The notes under the pieces are model-generated. The model did no database searches and was not told where the DNA came from. It worked only from the letters and a program-made list of their open reading frames with translations. DNA of 64,000 nucleotides from Cladorhizidae sp. MBARI D1340-BT2. Taxonomy: Eukaryota; Porifera; Demospongiae; Poecilosclerida; Cladorhizidae. The position numbers were made by a program, and so were the translations under genes. Location of the stretch: assembly GCA_028752905.1 (NCBI GenBank), contig JAQNBH010000003.1, positions 33,034,222 to 33,098,221 of the forward strand, read 5' to 3'. Within the stretch, counting starts at the first letter, position 1. The number at the start of each line of letters is the position of its first letter. Shown here one piece after another: positions 37,317 to 51,100 of the stretch.

Positions 37317-37351
37317 ATTCAGACCTACTCAGAGGCAACCACATTTCTCCC
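37317..37351. repeat. 35-bp truncated monomer
   Basis: The shortest unit in the window. Twenty-five bases are lost between two ACTC copies (monomer positions 11-14 and 36-39), leaving CCTACTCAGAGG with one ACTC. The direct repeat at the joint is the mark of slippage or microhomology-mediated deletion. The deletion removes the CT run and the 5' arm and loop of the predicted hairpin. Confidence 0.93.
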
Positions 37352-37711
37352 GTACAGAGCTACTCTCTCACTGGTGCCATGAGCTAACTTTGAGGCAACC
37401 ACATGTCTCCCATACAGACCTACTCTCTCACTGGTGCCATGAGCTAACTCAGAGGCAACCACATGTCTCCCGTACAGACATACTCTCCCACTGGTGCCAT
37501 GAGCTAACTCAGAGGCAACCACATGTCTCCCGTACAGACCTACTCTCTCTCTGGTGCCATTAGCTAACTCAGAGGCAACCACATGCCTCCCATACAGACC
37601 TACTCTCTCACTGGTGCCATGAGCTAACTCAGAGGCAACCACATGTCTCCCGCACAGACCTACTCTCCCACTGGTGCCATGAGCTAACTCACAGGCAATC
37701 ACATGTCTCCC

Positions 37712-38176
37712 GTACAGACCTACTCTCCCACTGATGCCATGAGCTACTTAGAGACAACCACATGTCTCCCGTTCAGACCTACTCTCTCACTACTCAGAGG
37801 CAACCACATGTCTCCAGTACAGACCTACTCTCTCAGTGGTGCCATGAGCTAACTCAGAGGCAACCACATGTCTCCCGTACAGACCTACTCTCTCACTGAT
37901 GCCATGAGCTAACTCAGAGGCAACCACATATCTCCTGTATAGACCTACTCTCTCACTGGTGCCATTAGCAAATTCATTGGCAACCACATGTCTCCTGTAC
38001 AGACCTACTCTCTCACTGATACCATGAGCTAACTCAGAGGCAACCACATGTCTCCCGTACAGACCTACTCACTGGTGCCATGAGCTAACTCAGAGGCAAC
38101 TACGTGTCTCCCATACAGACCTACATACTATCTCACTGGTGCCATGAGATAACTCAGAGGCAACCACATGTCTCCC
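37712..38176. repeat. Full cassette B (59-46-4x60-56-64), copy 1
   Basis: A 59-bp CTACTTAG unit (37712-37770), a 46-bp unit (37771-37816) reading CTCACTACTCAG after loss of 14 bases, four 60-bp units, then the 56-64 pair (38057-38176). Among the 60-bp units, GCAAATTCATTGG and CTGATACC are constant markers. Net change is -15 bp. Confidence 0.92.
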
Positions 38177-38356
38177 GTACAGACCTACTCTCCTACTGGT
38201 GCCATGAGCTAACTCAGAGACAACCACATGTCTCCCTTACAGACCTATTCTCTCACTGGTGCCATGAGCTAACTCAGAGGCAACCACATGTCTCACGTAC
38301 AGAACTACTCTCTCATTGGTGCCATGAGCTAACTCAGAGGCAACCACATGTCTCCC

Positions 38357-38896
38357 GTACAGACCTACTCTCTCACTGGTGCCATGCGCTAACTCAGAGG
38401 CAACAACATGTCTCCCGTACAGACCTACTCTCTCACTGGTGCCATGAGCTATCTCAGAAGCAACCACATGTCTCCCGTACAGACCTACTCTCTCACTGGT
38501 GCCATAAGCTAACTCAGAGGCAACCACATGTCTCCCGTACAGACCTACTCTCTCACTGGTGCCATGAGCTAACTCAGAGGCAACCACATGTCTCCCGTAC
38601 AGACCTACTCTCTCACTGGTGCCATGAGCTAACTCAGAGGCAACCACATGTCTCCCGTACAGACCTACTCTCTCTCTGGTGCCATGAGCTAACTCAGAGG
38701 CAACCACATGTCTCCCGTACAGACCTACTCTCTCACTGGTGCCATGAGCTAACTCATAGGCAACCACATGTCTCCCGTACAGACCTACTCTCTCACTGGT
38801 GCCATGATCTAACTCAAAGGCAACCACATGTCTCCCGTACAGACCTACTCTCTCATTGGTGCCATGAGCTAACTCAGAGGCAACCACATGTCTCCC
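38357..38896. repeat. Nine-monomer block absent from the next HOR copy
   Basis: These 540 bp hold units with CATGCGC, GCTATCTCAG, CATAAGC, CTCTCTGG, CTCATAGG, GATCTAAC and CATTGG. In the next HOR copy the sequence passes from the CATTGG unit at 40082 straight to the GGCGCC unit at 40142, skipping them. They return in the third copy (41387 onwards). This accounts exactly for 1,785 - 1,245 = 540 bp. Confidence 0.88.
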
Positions 38897-39496
38897 ATAC
38901 AGACCTACTCTCTCACTGGCGCCATGAGCTAACTCAGAGGCAACAACATGTCTCCCGTACAGACCTACTCTCTCACTGGTGCCATGAGCTAACTAAGAGG
39001 CAACCACATGTCTCCCGTACAGACCTACTCTCTCACTGGTGCCATGAGCTAACTAAGAGGCAACCACATGTCTCCTGTACAGACCTACTCTCTCACTGGT
39101 GCCATGAGCTAACTCAGAGGCAACCACATTTCTCCCGTACAGCGCTACTCTCTCACTGGTGCCATGAGCTAACTTTGAGGCAACCACATGTCTCCCATAC
39201 AGACCTACTCTCTCACTGGTGCCATGAGCTAACTCAGAGGCAACCACATGTCTCCCGTACAGACATACTCTCCCACTGGTGCCATGAGCTAACTCAGAGG
39301 CAACCACATGTCTCCCGTACAGACCTACTCTCTCTCTGGTGTCATTAGCTAACTCAGAGGCAACCACATGCCTCCCATACAGACCTACTCTCTCACTGGT
39401 GCCATGAGCTAACTCAGAGGCAACCACATGTCTCCCGCACAGACCTACTCTCCCACTGGTGCCATGAGCTAACTCACAGGCAATCACATGTCTCCC

Positions 39497-39961
39497 GTAC
39501 AGACCTACTCTCCCACTGGTGCCATGAGCTACTTAGAGACAACCACATGTCTCCCGTTCAGACCTACTCTCTCACTACTCAGAGGCAACCACATGTCTCC
39601 AGTACAGACCTACTCTCTCAGTGGTGCCATGAGCTAACTCAGAGGCAACCACATGTCTCCCGTACAGACCTACTCTCTCACTGATGCCATGAGCTAACTC
39701 AGAGGCAACCACATATCTCCTGTATAGACCTACTCTCTCACTGGTACCATTAGCAAATTCATTGGCAACCACATGTCTCCTGTACAGACCTACTCTCTCA
39801 CTGATACCATGAGCTAACTCAGAGGCAACCACATGTCTCCCGTACAGACCTACTCACTGGTGGCATGAGCTAACTCAGAGGCAACTACGTGTCTCCCATA
39901 CAGACCTACATACTATCTCACTGGTGCCATGAGATAACTCAGAGGCAACCACATGTCTCCC
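39497..39961. repeat. Full cassette B, copy 2
   Basis: Same unit order as at 37712. It has GGTACCATTAGC in the GCAAATTC unit and TGGTGGCATG in the 56-bp unit (39842-39897); both are shared only with copy 3. Confidence 0.92.
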
Positions 39962-40741
39962 GTACAGACCTACTCTCCCACTGGTGCCATGAGCTAACTC
40001 AGAGACAACCACATGTCTCCCTTACAGACCTATTCTCTCACTGGTGCCATGAGCTAACTCAGAGGCAACCACATGTCTCCCGTACAGAACTACTCTCTCA
40101 TTGGTGCCATGAGCTAACTCAGAGGCAACCACATGTCTCCCATACAGACCTACTCTCTCACTGGCGCCATGAGCTAACTCAGAGGCAACAACATGTCTCC
40201 CGTACAGACCTACTCTCTCACTGGTGCCATGAGCTAACTAAGAGGCAACCACATGTCTCCCGTACAGACCTACTCTCTCACTGGTGCCATGAGCTAACTA
40301 AGAGGCAACCACATGTCTCCTGTACAGACCTACTCTCTCACTGGTGCCATGAGCTAACTCAGAGGCAACCACATTTCTCCCGTACAGCGCTACTCTCTCA
40401 CTGGTGCCATGAGCTAACTTTGAGGCAACCACATGTCTCCCATACAGACCTACTCTCTCACTGGTGCCATGAGCTAACTCAGAGGCAACCACATGTCTCC
40501 CGTACAGACATACTCTCCCACTGGTGCCATGAGCTAACTCAGAGGCAACCACATGTCTCCCGTACAGACCTACTCTCTCTCTGGTGTCATTAGCTAACTC
40601 AGAGGCAACCACATGCCTCCCATACAGACCTACTCTCTCACTGGTGCCATGAGCTAACTCAGAGGCAACCACATGTCTCCCGCACAGACCTACTCTCCCA
40701 CTGGTGCCATGAGCTAACTCACAGGCAATCACATGTCTCCC

Positions 40742-41206
40742 GTACAGACCTACTCTCCCACTGGTGCCATGAGCTACTTAGAGACAACCACATGTCTCCC
40801 GTTCAGACCTACTCTCTCACTACTCAGAGGCAACCACATGTCTCCAGTACAGACCTACTCTCTCAGTGGTGCCATGAGCTAACTCAGAGGCAACCACATG
40901 TCTCCCGTACAGACCTACTCTCTCACTGATGCCATGAGCTAACTCAGAGGCAACCACATATCTCCTGTATAGACCTACTCTCTCACTGGTACCATTAGCA
41001 AATTCATTGGCAACCACATGTCTCCTGTACAGACCTACTCTCTCACTGATACCATGAGCTAACTCAGAGGCAACCACATGTCTCCCGTACAGACCTACTC
41101 ACTGGTGGCATGAGCTAACTCAGAGGCAACTACGTGTCTCCCATACAGACCTACATACTATCTCACTGGTGCCATGAGATAACTCAGAGGCAACCACATG
41201 TCTCCC
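40742..41206. repeat. Full cassette B, copy 3
   Basis: It shares TGGTGGCATG and GGTACCATTAGC with copy 2, and the 1.2 kb before it also matches. Copies 2 and 3 are the closest pair among the first five. Confidence 0.92.
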
Positions 41207-43186
41207 GTACAGACCTACTCTCCCACTGGTGCCATGAGCTAACTCAGAGACAACCACATGTCTCCCTTACAGACCTATTCTCTCACTGGTGCCATGAGCT
41301 AACTCAGAGGCAACCACATGTCTCCCGTACAGAACTACTCTCTCATTGGTGCCATGAGCTAACTCAGAGGCAACCACATGTCTCCCGTACAGACCTACTC
41401 TCTCACTGGTGCCATGCGCTAACTCAGAGGCAACAACATGTCTCCCGTACAGACCTACTCTCTCACTGGTGCCATGAGCTATCTCAGAAGCAACCACATG
41501 TCTCCCGTACAGACCTACTCTCTCACTGGTGCCATAAGCTAACTCAGAGGCAACCACATGTCTCCCATACAGACCTACTCTCTCACTGGTGCCATGAGCT
41601 AACTCAGAGGCAACCACATGTCTCCCGTACAGACCTACTCTCTCACTGGTGCCATGAGCTAACTCAGAGGCAACCACATGTCTCCCGTACAGACCTACTC
41701 TCTCTCTGGTGCCATGAGCTAACTCAGAGGCAACCACATGTCTCCCGTACAGACCTACTCTCTCACTGGTGCCATGAGCTAACTCATAGGCAACCACATG
41801 TCTCCCGTACAGACCTACTCTCTCACTGGTGCCATGATCTAACTCAGAGGCAACCACATGTCTCCCGTACAGACCTACTCTCTCATTGGTGCCATGAGCT
41901 AACTCAGAGGCAATCACATGTCTCCCGTACAGACCTACTCTCTCACTGGTGCCATGAGCTAACTCAGAGGCAACCACATGTCTCCCATACAGACCTACTC
42001 TCTCACTAGCGCCATGAGCTAACTCAGAGGCAACAACATGTCTCCCGTACAGACCTACTCTCTCACTGGTGCCATGAGCTAACTAAGAGGCAACCACATG
42101 TCTCCCGTACAGACCTACTCTCTCACTGGTGCCATGAGCTAACTAAGAGGCAACCACATGTCTCCCGTACAGACCTACTCTCTCACTGGTGCCATTAGCT
42201 AACCCAGAGACAATCACATGTCTCCTGTACAGATCTACTCTCTCACTGGTGCCATGAGCTAACTCAGAGGCAACCACATGTCTCCCGCACAGACCTACTC
42301 TCCCACTGATGCCATGAGCTAACTTAGAGGCAACCACATGTCTCCCATACAGACCTACTCTCCCACTGGTGCCATGAGCTAACTCAGAGACAATCACATG
42401 TCTCCCATTCAGACCTACTCTCTCACTGGTGCCATGAGCTAACTCAGAGGCAACCACATGTCTCCCGTACAGACCTACTCTCTCACTGGTGCCATGAGCT
42501 AACTCAGAGGCAACCACATGTCTCCCGTACAGACCTGCTCTCTCACTGGTGCCATGAACTAACTCAGAGGCAACTACATGTCTCCCATACAGACCTACTC
42601 TCCCACTGGTGCCATGAGCTAACTCAGAGACAACCACATGTCTCCCTTACAGACCTATTCTCTCACTGGTGCCATGAGCTAACTAAGAGGCAACCACATG
42701 TCTCACGTACAGACCTATTCTCTCACTGGTGCCATGAGCTAACACAGAGGAAACCACATGTCTCCTGTACAGACCTACTCTCTCACTGGTGCCATGTGCT
42801 AACTCAGAGGCAACCACATTTCTCCCGTACAGAGCTACTCTCTCACTGGTGCCATGAGCTAACTTTGAGGCAACCACATGTCTCCCATACAGACCTACTC
42901 TCTCACTGGTGCCATGAGCTAACTCAGAGGCAACCACATGTCTCCCGTACAGACATACTCTCCCACTGGTGCCATGAGCTAACTCAGAGGCAACCACATG
43001 TCTCCCATACAGACCTACTCTCTCTCTGGTGCCATTAGCTAACTCAGAGGCAACCACATGCCTCCCATACAGACCTACTCTCTCACTGGTGCCATGAGCG
43101 AACTCAGAGGCAACCACATGTCTCCCGCACAGACCTACTCTCCCACTGGTGCCATGAGCTAACTCACAGGCAATCACATGTCTCCC

Positions 43187-43651
43187 GTACAGACCTACTC
43201 TCCCACTGGTGCCATGAGCTACTTAGAGACAACCACATGTCTCCCGTTCAGACCTACTCTCTCACTACTCAGAGGCAACCACATGTCTCCAGTACAGACC
43301 TACTCTCTCAGTGGTGCCATGAGCTAACTCAGAGGCAACCACATGTCTCCCGTACAGACCTACTCTCTCACTGATGCCATGAGCTAACTCAGAGGCAACC
43401 ACATATCTCCTGTATAGACCTACTCTCTCACTGGTGCCATGAGCAAATTCATTGGCAACCACATGTCTCCTGTACAGACCTACTCTCTCACTGATACCAT
43501 GAGCTAACTCAGAGGCAACCACATGTCTCCCGTACAGACCTACTCACTGGTGCCATGAGCTAACTCAGAGGCAACTACGTGTCTCCCATACAGACCTACA
43601 TACTATCTCACTGGTGCCATGAGCTAACTCAGAGGCAACCACATGTCTCCC
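43187..43651. repeat. Full cassette B, copy 4
   Basis: It returns to GGTGCCATGAGC before AAATTC. The unit after the 56-64 pair has AGACAAACACATG downstream at about 43693, shared with copies 5 and 6 only. Confidence 0.92.
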
Positions 43652-44071
43652 GTACAGACCTACTCTCCCACTGGTGCCATGAGCTAACTCAGAGACAAAC
43701 ACATGTCTCCCTTACAGACCTATTCTCTCACTGGTGCCATGAGCTAACTCAGAGGCAACCACATGTCTCCCGTACAGAACTACTCTCTCATTGGTGCCAT
43801 GAGCTAACTCAGAGGCAACCACATGTCTCCCGTACAGACCTACTCTCTCACTGGTGCCATGCGCTAACTCAGAGGCAACAACATGTCTCCCGTACAGACC
43901 TACTCTCTCACTGGTGCCATGAGCTATCTCAGAGGCAACCACATGTCTCCCGTACAGACCTACTCTCTCACTGGTGCCATAAGCTAACTCAGAGGCAACC
44001 ACATGTCTCCCGTACAGACCTACTCTCTCACTGGTGCCATGAGCTAACTCAGAGGCAACCACATGTCTCCC

Positions 44072-47000
44072 GTACAGACCTACTCTCTCACTGGTGCCAT
44101 GAGCTAACTCAGAGGCAACCACATGTCTCCCGTACAGACCTACTCTCTCTCTGGTGCCATGAGCTAACTCAGAGGCAACCACATGTCTCCCGTACAGACC
44201 TACTCTCTCACTGGTGCCATGAGCTAACTCATAGGCAACCACATGTCTCCCGTACAGACCTACTCTCTCACTGGTGCCATGATCTAACTCAGAGGCAACC
44301 ACATGTCTCCCGTACAGACCTACTCTCTCATTGGTGCCATGAGCTAACTCAGAGGCAACCACATGTCTCCCGTACAGACCTACTCTCTCACTGGTGCCAT
44401 GAGCTAACTCAGAGGCAACCACATGTCTCCCGTACAGACCTACTCTCTCACTGGCGCCATGAGCTAACTCAGAGGCAACCACATGTCTCCCGTACAGACC
44501 TACTCTCTCACTAGCGCCATGAGCTAACTCAGAGGCAACAACATGTCTCCCGTACAGACCTACTCTCTCACTGGTGCCATGAGCTAACTAAGAGGCAACC
44601 ACATGTCTCCCGTACAGACCTACTCTCTCACTGGTGCCATGAGCTAACTAAGAGGCAACCACATGTCTGCCGTACAGACCTACTCTCTCACTGGTGCCAT
44701 TAGCTATCCCAGAGACAATCACATGTCTCCTGTACAGATCTACTCTCTCACTGGTGCCATGAGCTAACTCAGAGGCAACCACATGTCTCCCGCACAGACC
44801 TACTCTCCCACTGGTGCCATGAGCTAACTTAGAGGCAACCACATGTCTCCCATACAGACCTACTCTCCCACTGGTGCCATGAGCTAACTCAGAGACAATC
44901 ACATGTCTCCCATTCAGACTTACTCTCTCACTGGTGCCATGAGCTAACTCAGAGGCAACCACATGTCTCCCGTACAGACCTACTCTCTCACTGGTGCCAT
45001 GAGCTAACTCAGAGGCAACCACATGTCTCCCGTACAGACCTGCTCTCTCACTGGTGCCATGAACTAACTCAGAGGCAACTACATGTCTCCCATACAGACC
45101 TACTCTCCCACTGGTGCCATGAGCTAACTCAGAGACAACCACATGTCTCCCTTACAGACCTATTCTCTCACTGGTGCCATGAGCTAACTAAGAGGCAACC
45201 ACATGTCTCACGTACAGACCTATTCTCTCACTGGTGCCATGAGCTAACACAGAGGAAACCACATGTCTCCTGTACAGACCTACTCTCTCACTGGTGCCAT
45301 GTGCTAACTCAGAGGCAACCACATTTCTCCCGTACAGAGCTACTCTCTCACTGGTGCCATGAGCTAACTTTGAGGCAACCACATGTCTCCCATACAGACC
45401 TACTCTCTCACTGGTGCCATGAGCTAACTCAGAGGCAACCACATGTCTCCCGTACAGACATACTCTCCCACTGGTGCCATGAGCTAACTCAGAGGCAACC
45501 ACATGTCTCCCATACAGACCTACTCTCTCTCTGGTGCCATTAGCTAACTCAGAGGCAACCACATGCCTCCCATACAGACCTACTCTCTCACTGGTGCCAT
45601 GAGCGAACTCAGAGGCAACCACATGTCTCCCGCACAGACCTACTCTCCCACTGGTGCCATGAGCTAACTCACAGGCAATCACATGTCTCCCGTACAGACC
45701 TACTCTCCCACTGGTGCCATGAGCTACTTAGAGACAACCACATGTCTCCCGTTCAGACCTACTCTCTCACTACTCAGAGGCAACCACATGTCTCCAGTAC
45801 AGACCTACTCTCTCAGTGGTGCCATGAGCTAACTCAGAGGCAACCACATGTCTCCCGTACAGACCTACTCTCTCACTGATGCCATGAGCTAACTCAGAGG
45901 CAACCACATATCTCCTGTATAGACCTACTCTCTCACTGGTGCCATGAGCAAATTCATTGGCAACCACATGTCTCCTGTACAGACCTACTCTCTCACTGAT
46001 ACCATGAGCTAACTCAGAGGCAACCACATGTCTCCCGTACAGACCTACTCACTGGTGCCATGAGCTAACTCAGAGGCAATTACGTGTCTCCCATACAGAC
46101 CTACATACTATCTCACTGGTGCCATGAGCTAACTCAGAGGCAACCACATGTCTCCCGTACAGACCTACTCTCCCACTGGTGCCATGAGCTAACTCAGAGA
46201 CAAACACATGTCTCCCTTACAGACCTATTCTCTCACTGGTGCCATGAGCTAACTCAGAGGCAACCACATGTCTCCCATACAGAACTACTCTCTCATTGGT
46301 GCCATGAGCTAACTCAGAGGCAACCACATGTCTCCCGTACAGACCTACTCTCTCACTGGTGCCATGCGCTAACTCAGAGGCAACAACATGTCTCCCGTAC
46401 AGACCTACTCTCTCACTGGTGCCATGAGCTATCTCAGAGGCAACCACATGTCTCCCGTACAGACCTACTCTCTCACTGGTGCCATAAGCTAACTCAGAGG
46501 CAACCACATGTCTCCCGTACAGACCTACTCTCTCACTGGTGCCATGAGCTAACTCAGAGGCAACCACATGTCTCCCGTACAGACCTACTCTCTCACTGGT
46601 GCCATGAGCTAACTCAGAGGCAACCACATGTCTCCCGTACAGACCTACTCTCTCTCTGGTGCCATGAGCTAACTCAGAGGCAACCACATGTCTCCCGTAC
46701 AGACCTACTCTCTCACTGGTGCCATGAGCTAACTCATAGGCAACCACATGTCTCCCGTACAGACCTACTCTCTCACTGGTGCCATGATCTAACTCAGAGG
46801 CAACCACATGTCTCCCGTACAGACCTACTCTCTCATTGGTGCCATGAGCTAACTCAGAGGCAACCACATGTCTCCCGTACAGACCTACTCTCTCACTGGT
46901 GCCATGAGCTAACTCAGAGGCAACCACATGTCTCCCGTACAGACCTACTCTCTCACTGGCGCCATGAGCTAACTCAGAGGCAACCACATGTCTCCCGTAC

Positions 47001-48139
47001 AGACCTACTCTCTCACTGGTGCCATGAGCTAACTAAGAGGCAACCACATGTCTCCCGTACAGACCTACTCTCTCACTGGTGCCATGAGCTAACTAAGAGG
47101 CAACCACATGTCTCCCGTACAGACCTACTCTCTCACTGGTGCCATTAGCTAACCCAGAGACAATCACATGTCTCCTGTACAGATCTACTCTCTCACTGGT
47201 GCCATGAGCTAACTCAGAAGCAACCACATGTCTCCCGCACAGACCTACTCTCCCACTGGTGCCATGAGCTAACTTAGAGGCAACCACATGTCTCCCATAC
47301 AGACCTACTCTCCCACTGGTGCCATGAGCTAACTTAGAGACAATCACATGTCTCCCGTTCAGACCTACTCTCTCACTGGTGCCATGAGCTAACTCAGAGG
47401 CAACCACATGTCTCCCGTACAGACCTACTCTCTCACTGGTGCCATGAGCTAACTCAGAGGCAACCACATGTCTCCCGTACAGACCTGCTCTCTCACTGGT
47501 GCCATGAACTAACTCAGAGGCAACCACATGTCTCCCATACAGACCTACTCTCCCACTGGTGCCATGATCTAACTCAGAGACAACCACATGTCTCCCTTAC
47601 AGACCTATTCTCTCACTGGTGCCATGAGCTAATTAAGAGGCAACCACATGTCTCACGTACAGACCTATTCTCTCACTGGTGCCATGAGCTAACTCAGAGG
47701 AAACCACATGTCTCCTGTACAGACCTACTCTCTCACTGGTGCCATGAGCTAACTCAGAGGCAACCACATGTCTCCCGTACAGAGCTACTCTCTCACTGGT
47801 GCCATGAGCTAACTTAGAGGCAACCACATGTCTCCCATACAAACCTACTCTCTTACTAGTGCCATGAGCTAACTCAGAAGCAACCACATGTCTCCCGTAC
47901 AGACCTACTCTACCACTGGTGCCATGAGCTAACTCAGAGGCAACCACATGTCTCCCGTACAGACCTACAACTCTCTCACTGGTGCCATGAGCCAACTCAG
48001 AGGCAACCACATGTCTCCCGCACAGACCTACTCTCCCACTGGTGCCATGAGCTAACTCAGAGGCAACCACATGTCTCCCATACAAACCTACTCTCTTACT
48101 AGTGCCATGAGCTAACTCAGAAGCAACCACATGTCTCCC
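44072..48139. repeat. 4,068-bp tandem duplication, copy 1
   Basis: This segment is followed by a near-perfect repeat of itself. The seam is marked by a unit with ACAAACC, CTCTTACTAGTGCC and AGAAGC (48080-48139), which duplicates the unit at 47837-47896. After it the order of markers restarts as at 44072 (CTCTCTGG, CTCATAGG, GATCTAAC, CATTGG). The copy contains cassette B at 45692-46156 and a 63-bp unit at 47957. Confidence 0.9.
45692..46156. repeat. Full cassette B, copy 5
   Basis: The 56-bp unit reads GGCAATTACGTG, a change shared only with copy 6, as expected from the 4,068-bp duplication. Confidence 0.92.
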
Positions 48140-51100
48140 GTACAGACCTACTCTCTCACTGGTGCCATGAGCTAACTCAGAGGCAACCACATGTCTCCCG
48201 TACAGACCTACTCTCTCTCTGGTGCCATGAGCTAACTCAGAGGCAACCACATGTCTCCCGTACAGACCTACTCTCTCACTGGTGCCATGAGCTAACTCAT
48301 AGGCAACCACATGTCTCCCGTACAGACCTACTCTCTCACTGGTGCCATGATCTAACTCAGAGGCAACCACATGTCTCCCGTACAGACCTACTCTCTCATT
48401 GGTGCCATGAGCTAACTCAGAGGCAACCACATGTCTCCCGTACAGACCTACTCTCTCACTGGTGCCATGAGCTAACTCAGAGGCAACCACATGTCTCCCG
48501 TACAGACCTACTCTCTCACTGGCGCCATGAGCTAACTCAGAGGCAACCACATGTCTCCCGTACAGACCTACTCTCTCACTAGCGCCATGAGCTAACTCAG
48601 AGGCAACAACATGTCTCCCGTACAGACCTACTCTCTCACTGGTGCCATGAGCTAACTAAGAGGCAACCACATGTCTCCCGTACAGACCTACTCTCTCACT
48701 GGTGCCATGAGCTAACTAAGAGGCAACCACATGTCTGCCGTACAGACCTACTCTCTCACTGGTGCCATTAGCTATCCCAGAGACAATCACATGTCTCCTG
48801 TACAGATCTACTCTCTCACTGGTGCCATGAGCTAACTCAGAGGCAACCACATGTCTCCCGCACAGACCTACTCTCCCACTGGTGCCATGAGCTAACTTAG
48901 AGGCAACCACATGTCTCCCATACAGACCTACTCTCCCACTGGTGCCATGAGCTAACTCAGAGACAATCACATGTCTCCCATTCAGACTTACTCTCTCACT
49001 GGTGCCATGAGCTAACTCAGAGGCAACCACATGTCTCCCGTACAGACCTACTCTCTCACTGGTGCCATGAGCTAACTCAGAGGCAACCACATGTCTCCCG
49101 TACAGACCTGCTCTCTCACTGGTGCCATGAACTAACTCAGAGGCAACTACATGTCTCCCATACAGACCTACTCTCCCACTGGTGCCATGAGCTAACTCAG
49201 AGACAACCACATGTCTCCCTTACAGACCTATTCTCTCACTGGTGCCATGAGCTAACTAAGAGGCAACCACATGTCTCACGTACAGACCTATTCTCTCACT
49301 GGTGCCATGAGCTAACACAGAGGAAACCACATGTCTCCTGTACAGACCTACTCTCTCACTGGTGCCATGTGCTAACTCAGAGGCAACCACATTTCTCCCG
49401 TACAGAGCTACTCTCTCACTGGTGCCATGAGCTAACTTTGAGGCAACCACATGTCTCCCATACAGACCTACTCTCTCACTGGTGCCATGAGCTAACTCAG
49501 AGGCAACCACATGTCTCCCGTACAGACATACTCTCCCACTGGTGCCATGAGCTAACTCAGAGGCAACCACATGTCTCCCATACAGACCTACTCTCTCTCT
49601 GGTGCCATTAGCTAACTCAGAGGCAACCACATGCCTCCCATACAGACCTACTCTCTCACTGGTGCCATGAGCGAACTCAGAGGCAACCACATGTCTCCCG
49701 CACAGACCTACTCTCCCACTGGTGCCATGAGCTAACTCACAGGCAATCACATGTCTCCCGTACAGACCTACTCTCCCACTGGTGCCATGAGCTACTTAGA
49801 GACAACCACATGTCTCCCGTTCAGACCTACTCTCTCACTACTCAGAGGCAACCACATGTCTCCAGTACAGACCTAATCTCTCAGTGGTGCCATGAGCTAA
49901 CTCAGAGGCAACCACATGTCTCCCGTACAGACCTACTCTCTCACTGATGCCATGAGCTAACTCAGAGGCAACCACATATCTCCTGTATAGACCTACTCTC
50001 TCACTGGTGCCATGAGCAAATTCATTGGCAACCACATGTCTCCTGTACAGACCTACTCTCTCACTGATACCATGAGCTAACTCAGAGGCAACCACATGTC
50101 TCCCGTACAGACCTACTCACTGGTGCCATGAGCTAACTCAGAGGCAATTACGTGTCTCCCATACAGACCTACATACTATCTCACTGGTGCCATGAGCTAA
50201 CTCAGAGGCAACCACATGTCTCCCGTACAGACCTACTCTCCCACTGGTGCCATGAGCTAACTCAGAGACAAACACATGTCTCCCTTACAGACCTATTCTC
50301 TCACTGGTGCCATGAGCTAACTCAGAGGCAACCACATGTCTCCCATACAGAACTACTCTCTCATTGGTGCCATGAGCTAACTCAGAGGCAACCACATGTC
50401 TCCCGTACAGACCTACTCTCTCACTGGTGCCATGCGCTAACTCAGAGGCAACAACATGTCTCCCGTACAGACCTACTCTCTCACTGGTGCCATGAGCTAT
50501 CTCAGAGGCAACCACATGTCTCCCGTACAGACCTACTCTCTCACTGGTGCCATAAGCTAACTCAGAGGCAACCACATGTCTCCCGTACAGACCTACTCTC
50601 TCACTGGTGCCATGAGCTAACTCAGAGGCAACCACATGTCTCCCGTACAGACCTACTCTCTCACTGGTGCCATGAGCTAACTCAGAGGCAACCACATGTC
50701 TCCCGTACAGACCTACTCTCTCTCTGGTGCCATGAGCTAACTCAGAGGCAACCACATGTCTCCCGTACAGACCTACTCTCTCACTGGTGCCATGAGCTAA
50801 CTCATAGGCAACCACATGTCTCCCGTACAGACCTACTCTCTCACTGGTGCCATGATCTAACTCAGAGGCAACCACATGTCTCCCGTACAGACCTACTCTC
50901 TCATTGGTGCCATGAGCTAACTCAGAGGCAACCACATGTCTCCCGTACAGACCTACTCTCTCACTGGTGCCATGAGCTAACTCAGAGGCAACCACATGTC
51001 TCCCGTACAGACCTACTCTCTCACTGGCGCCATGAGCTAACTCAGAGGCAACCACATGTCTCCCGTACAGACCTACTCTCTCACTGGTGCCATGAGCTAA

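Noticed and set aside
38104..39348. 414-codon + strand ORF (and similar ones at 41134, 43579, 46084, 50152)
   Set aside because: It is the open + frame of the monomer run through 20 units. The opposite strand is equally open over the same DNA, the frame is broken by 56-, 59-, 63- and 64-bp units, and the start is just an ATG created by the cassette B shift. No domain is recognisable.
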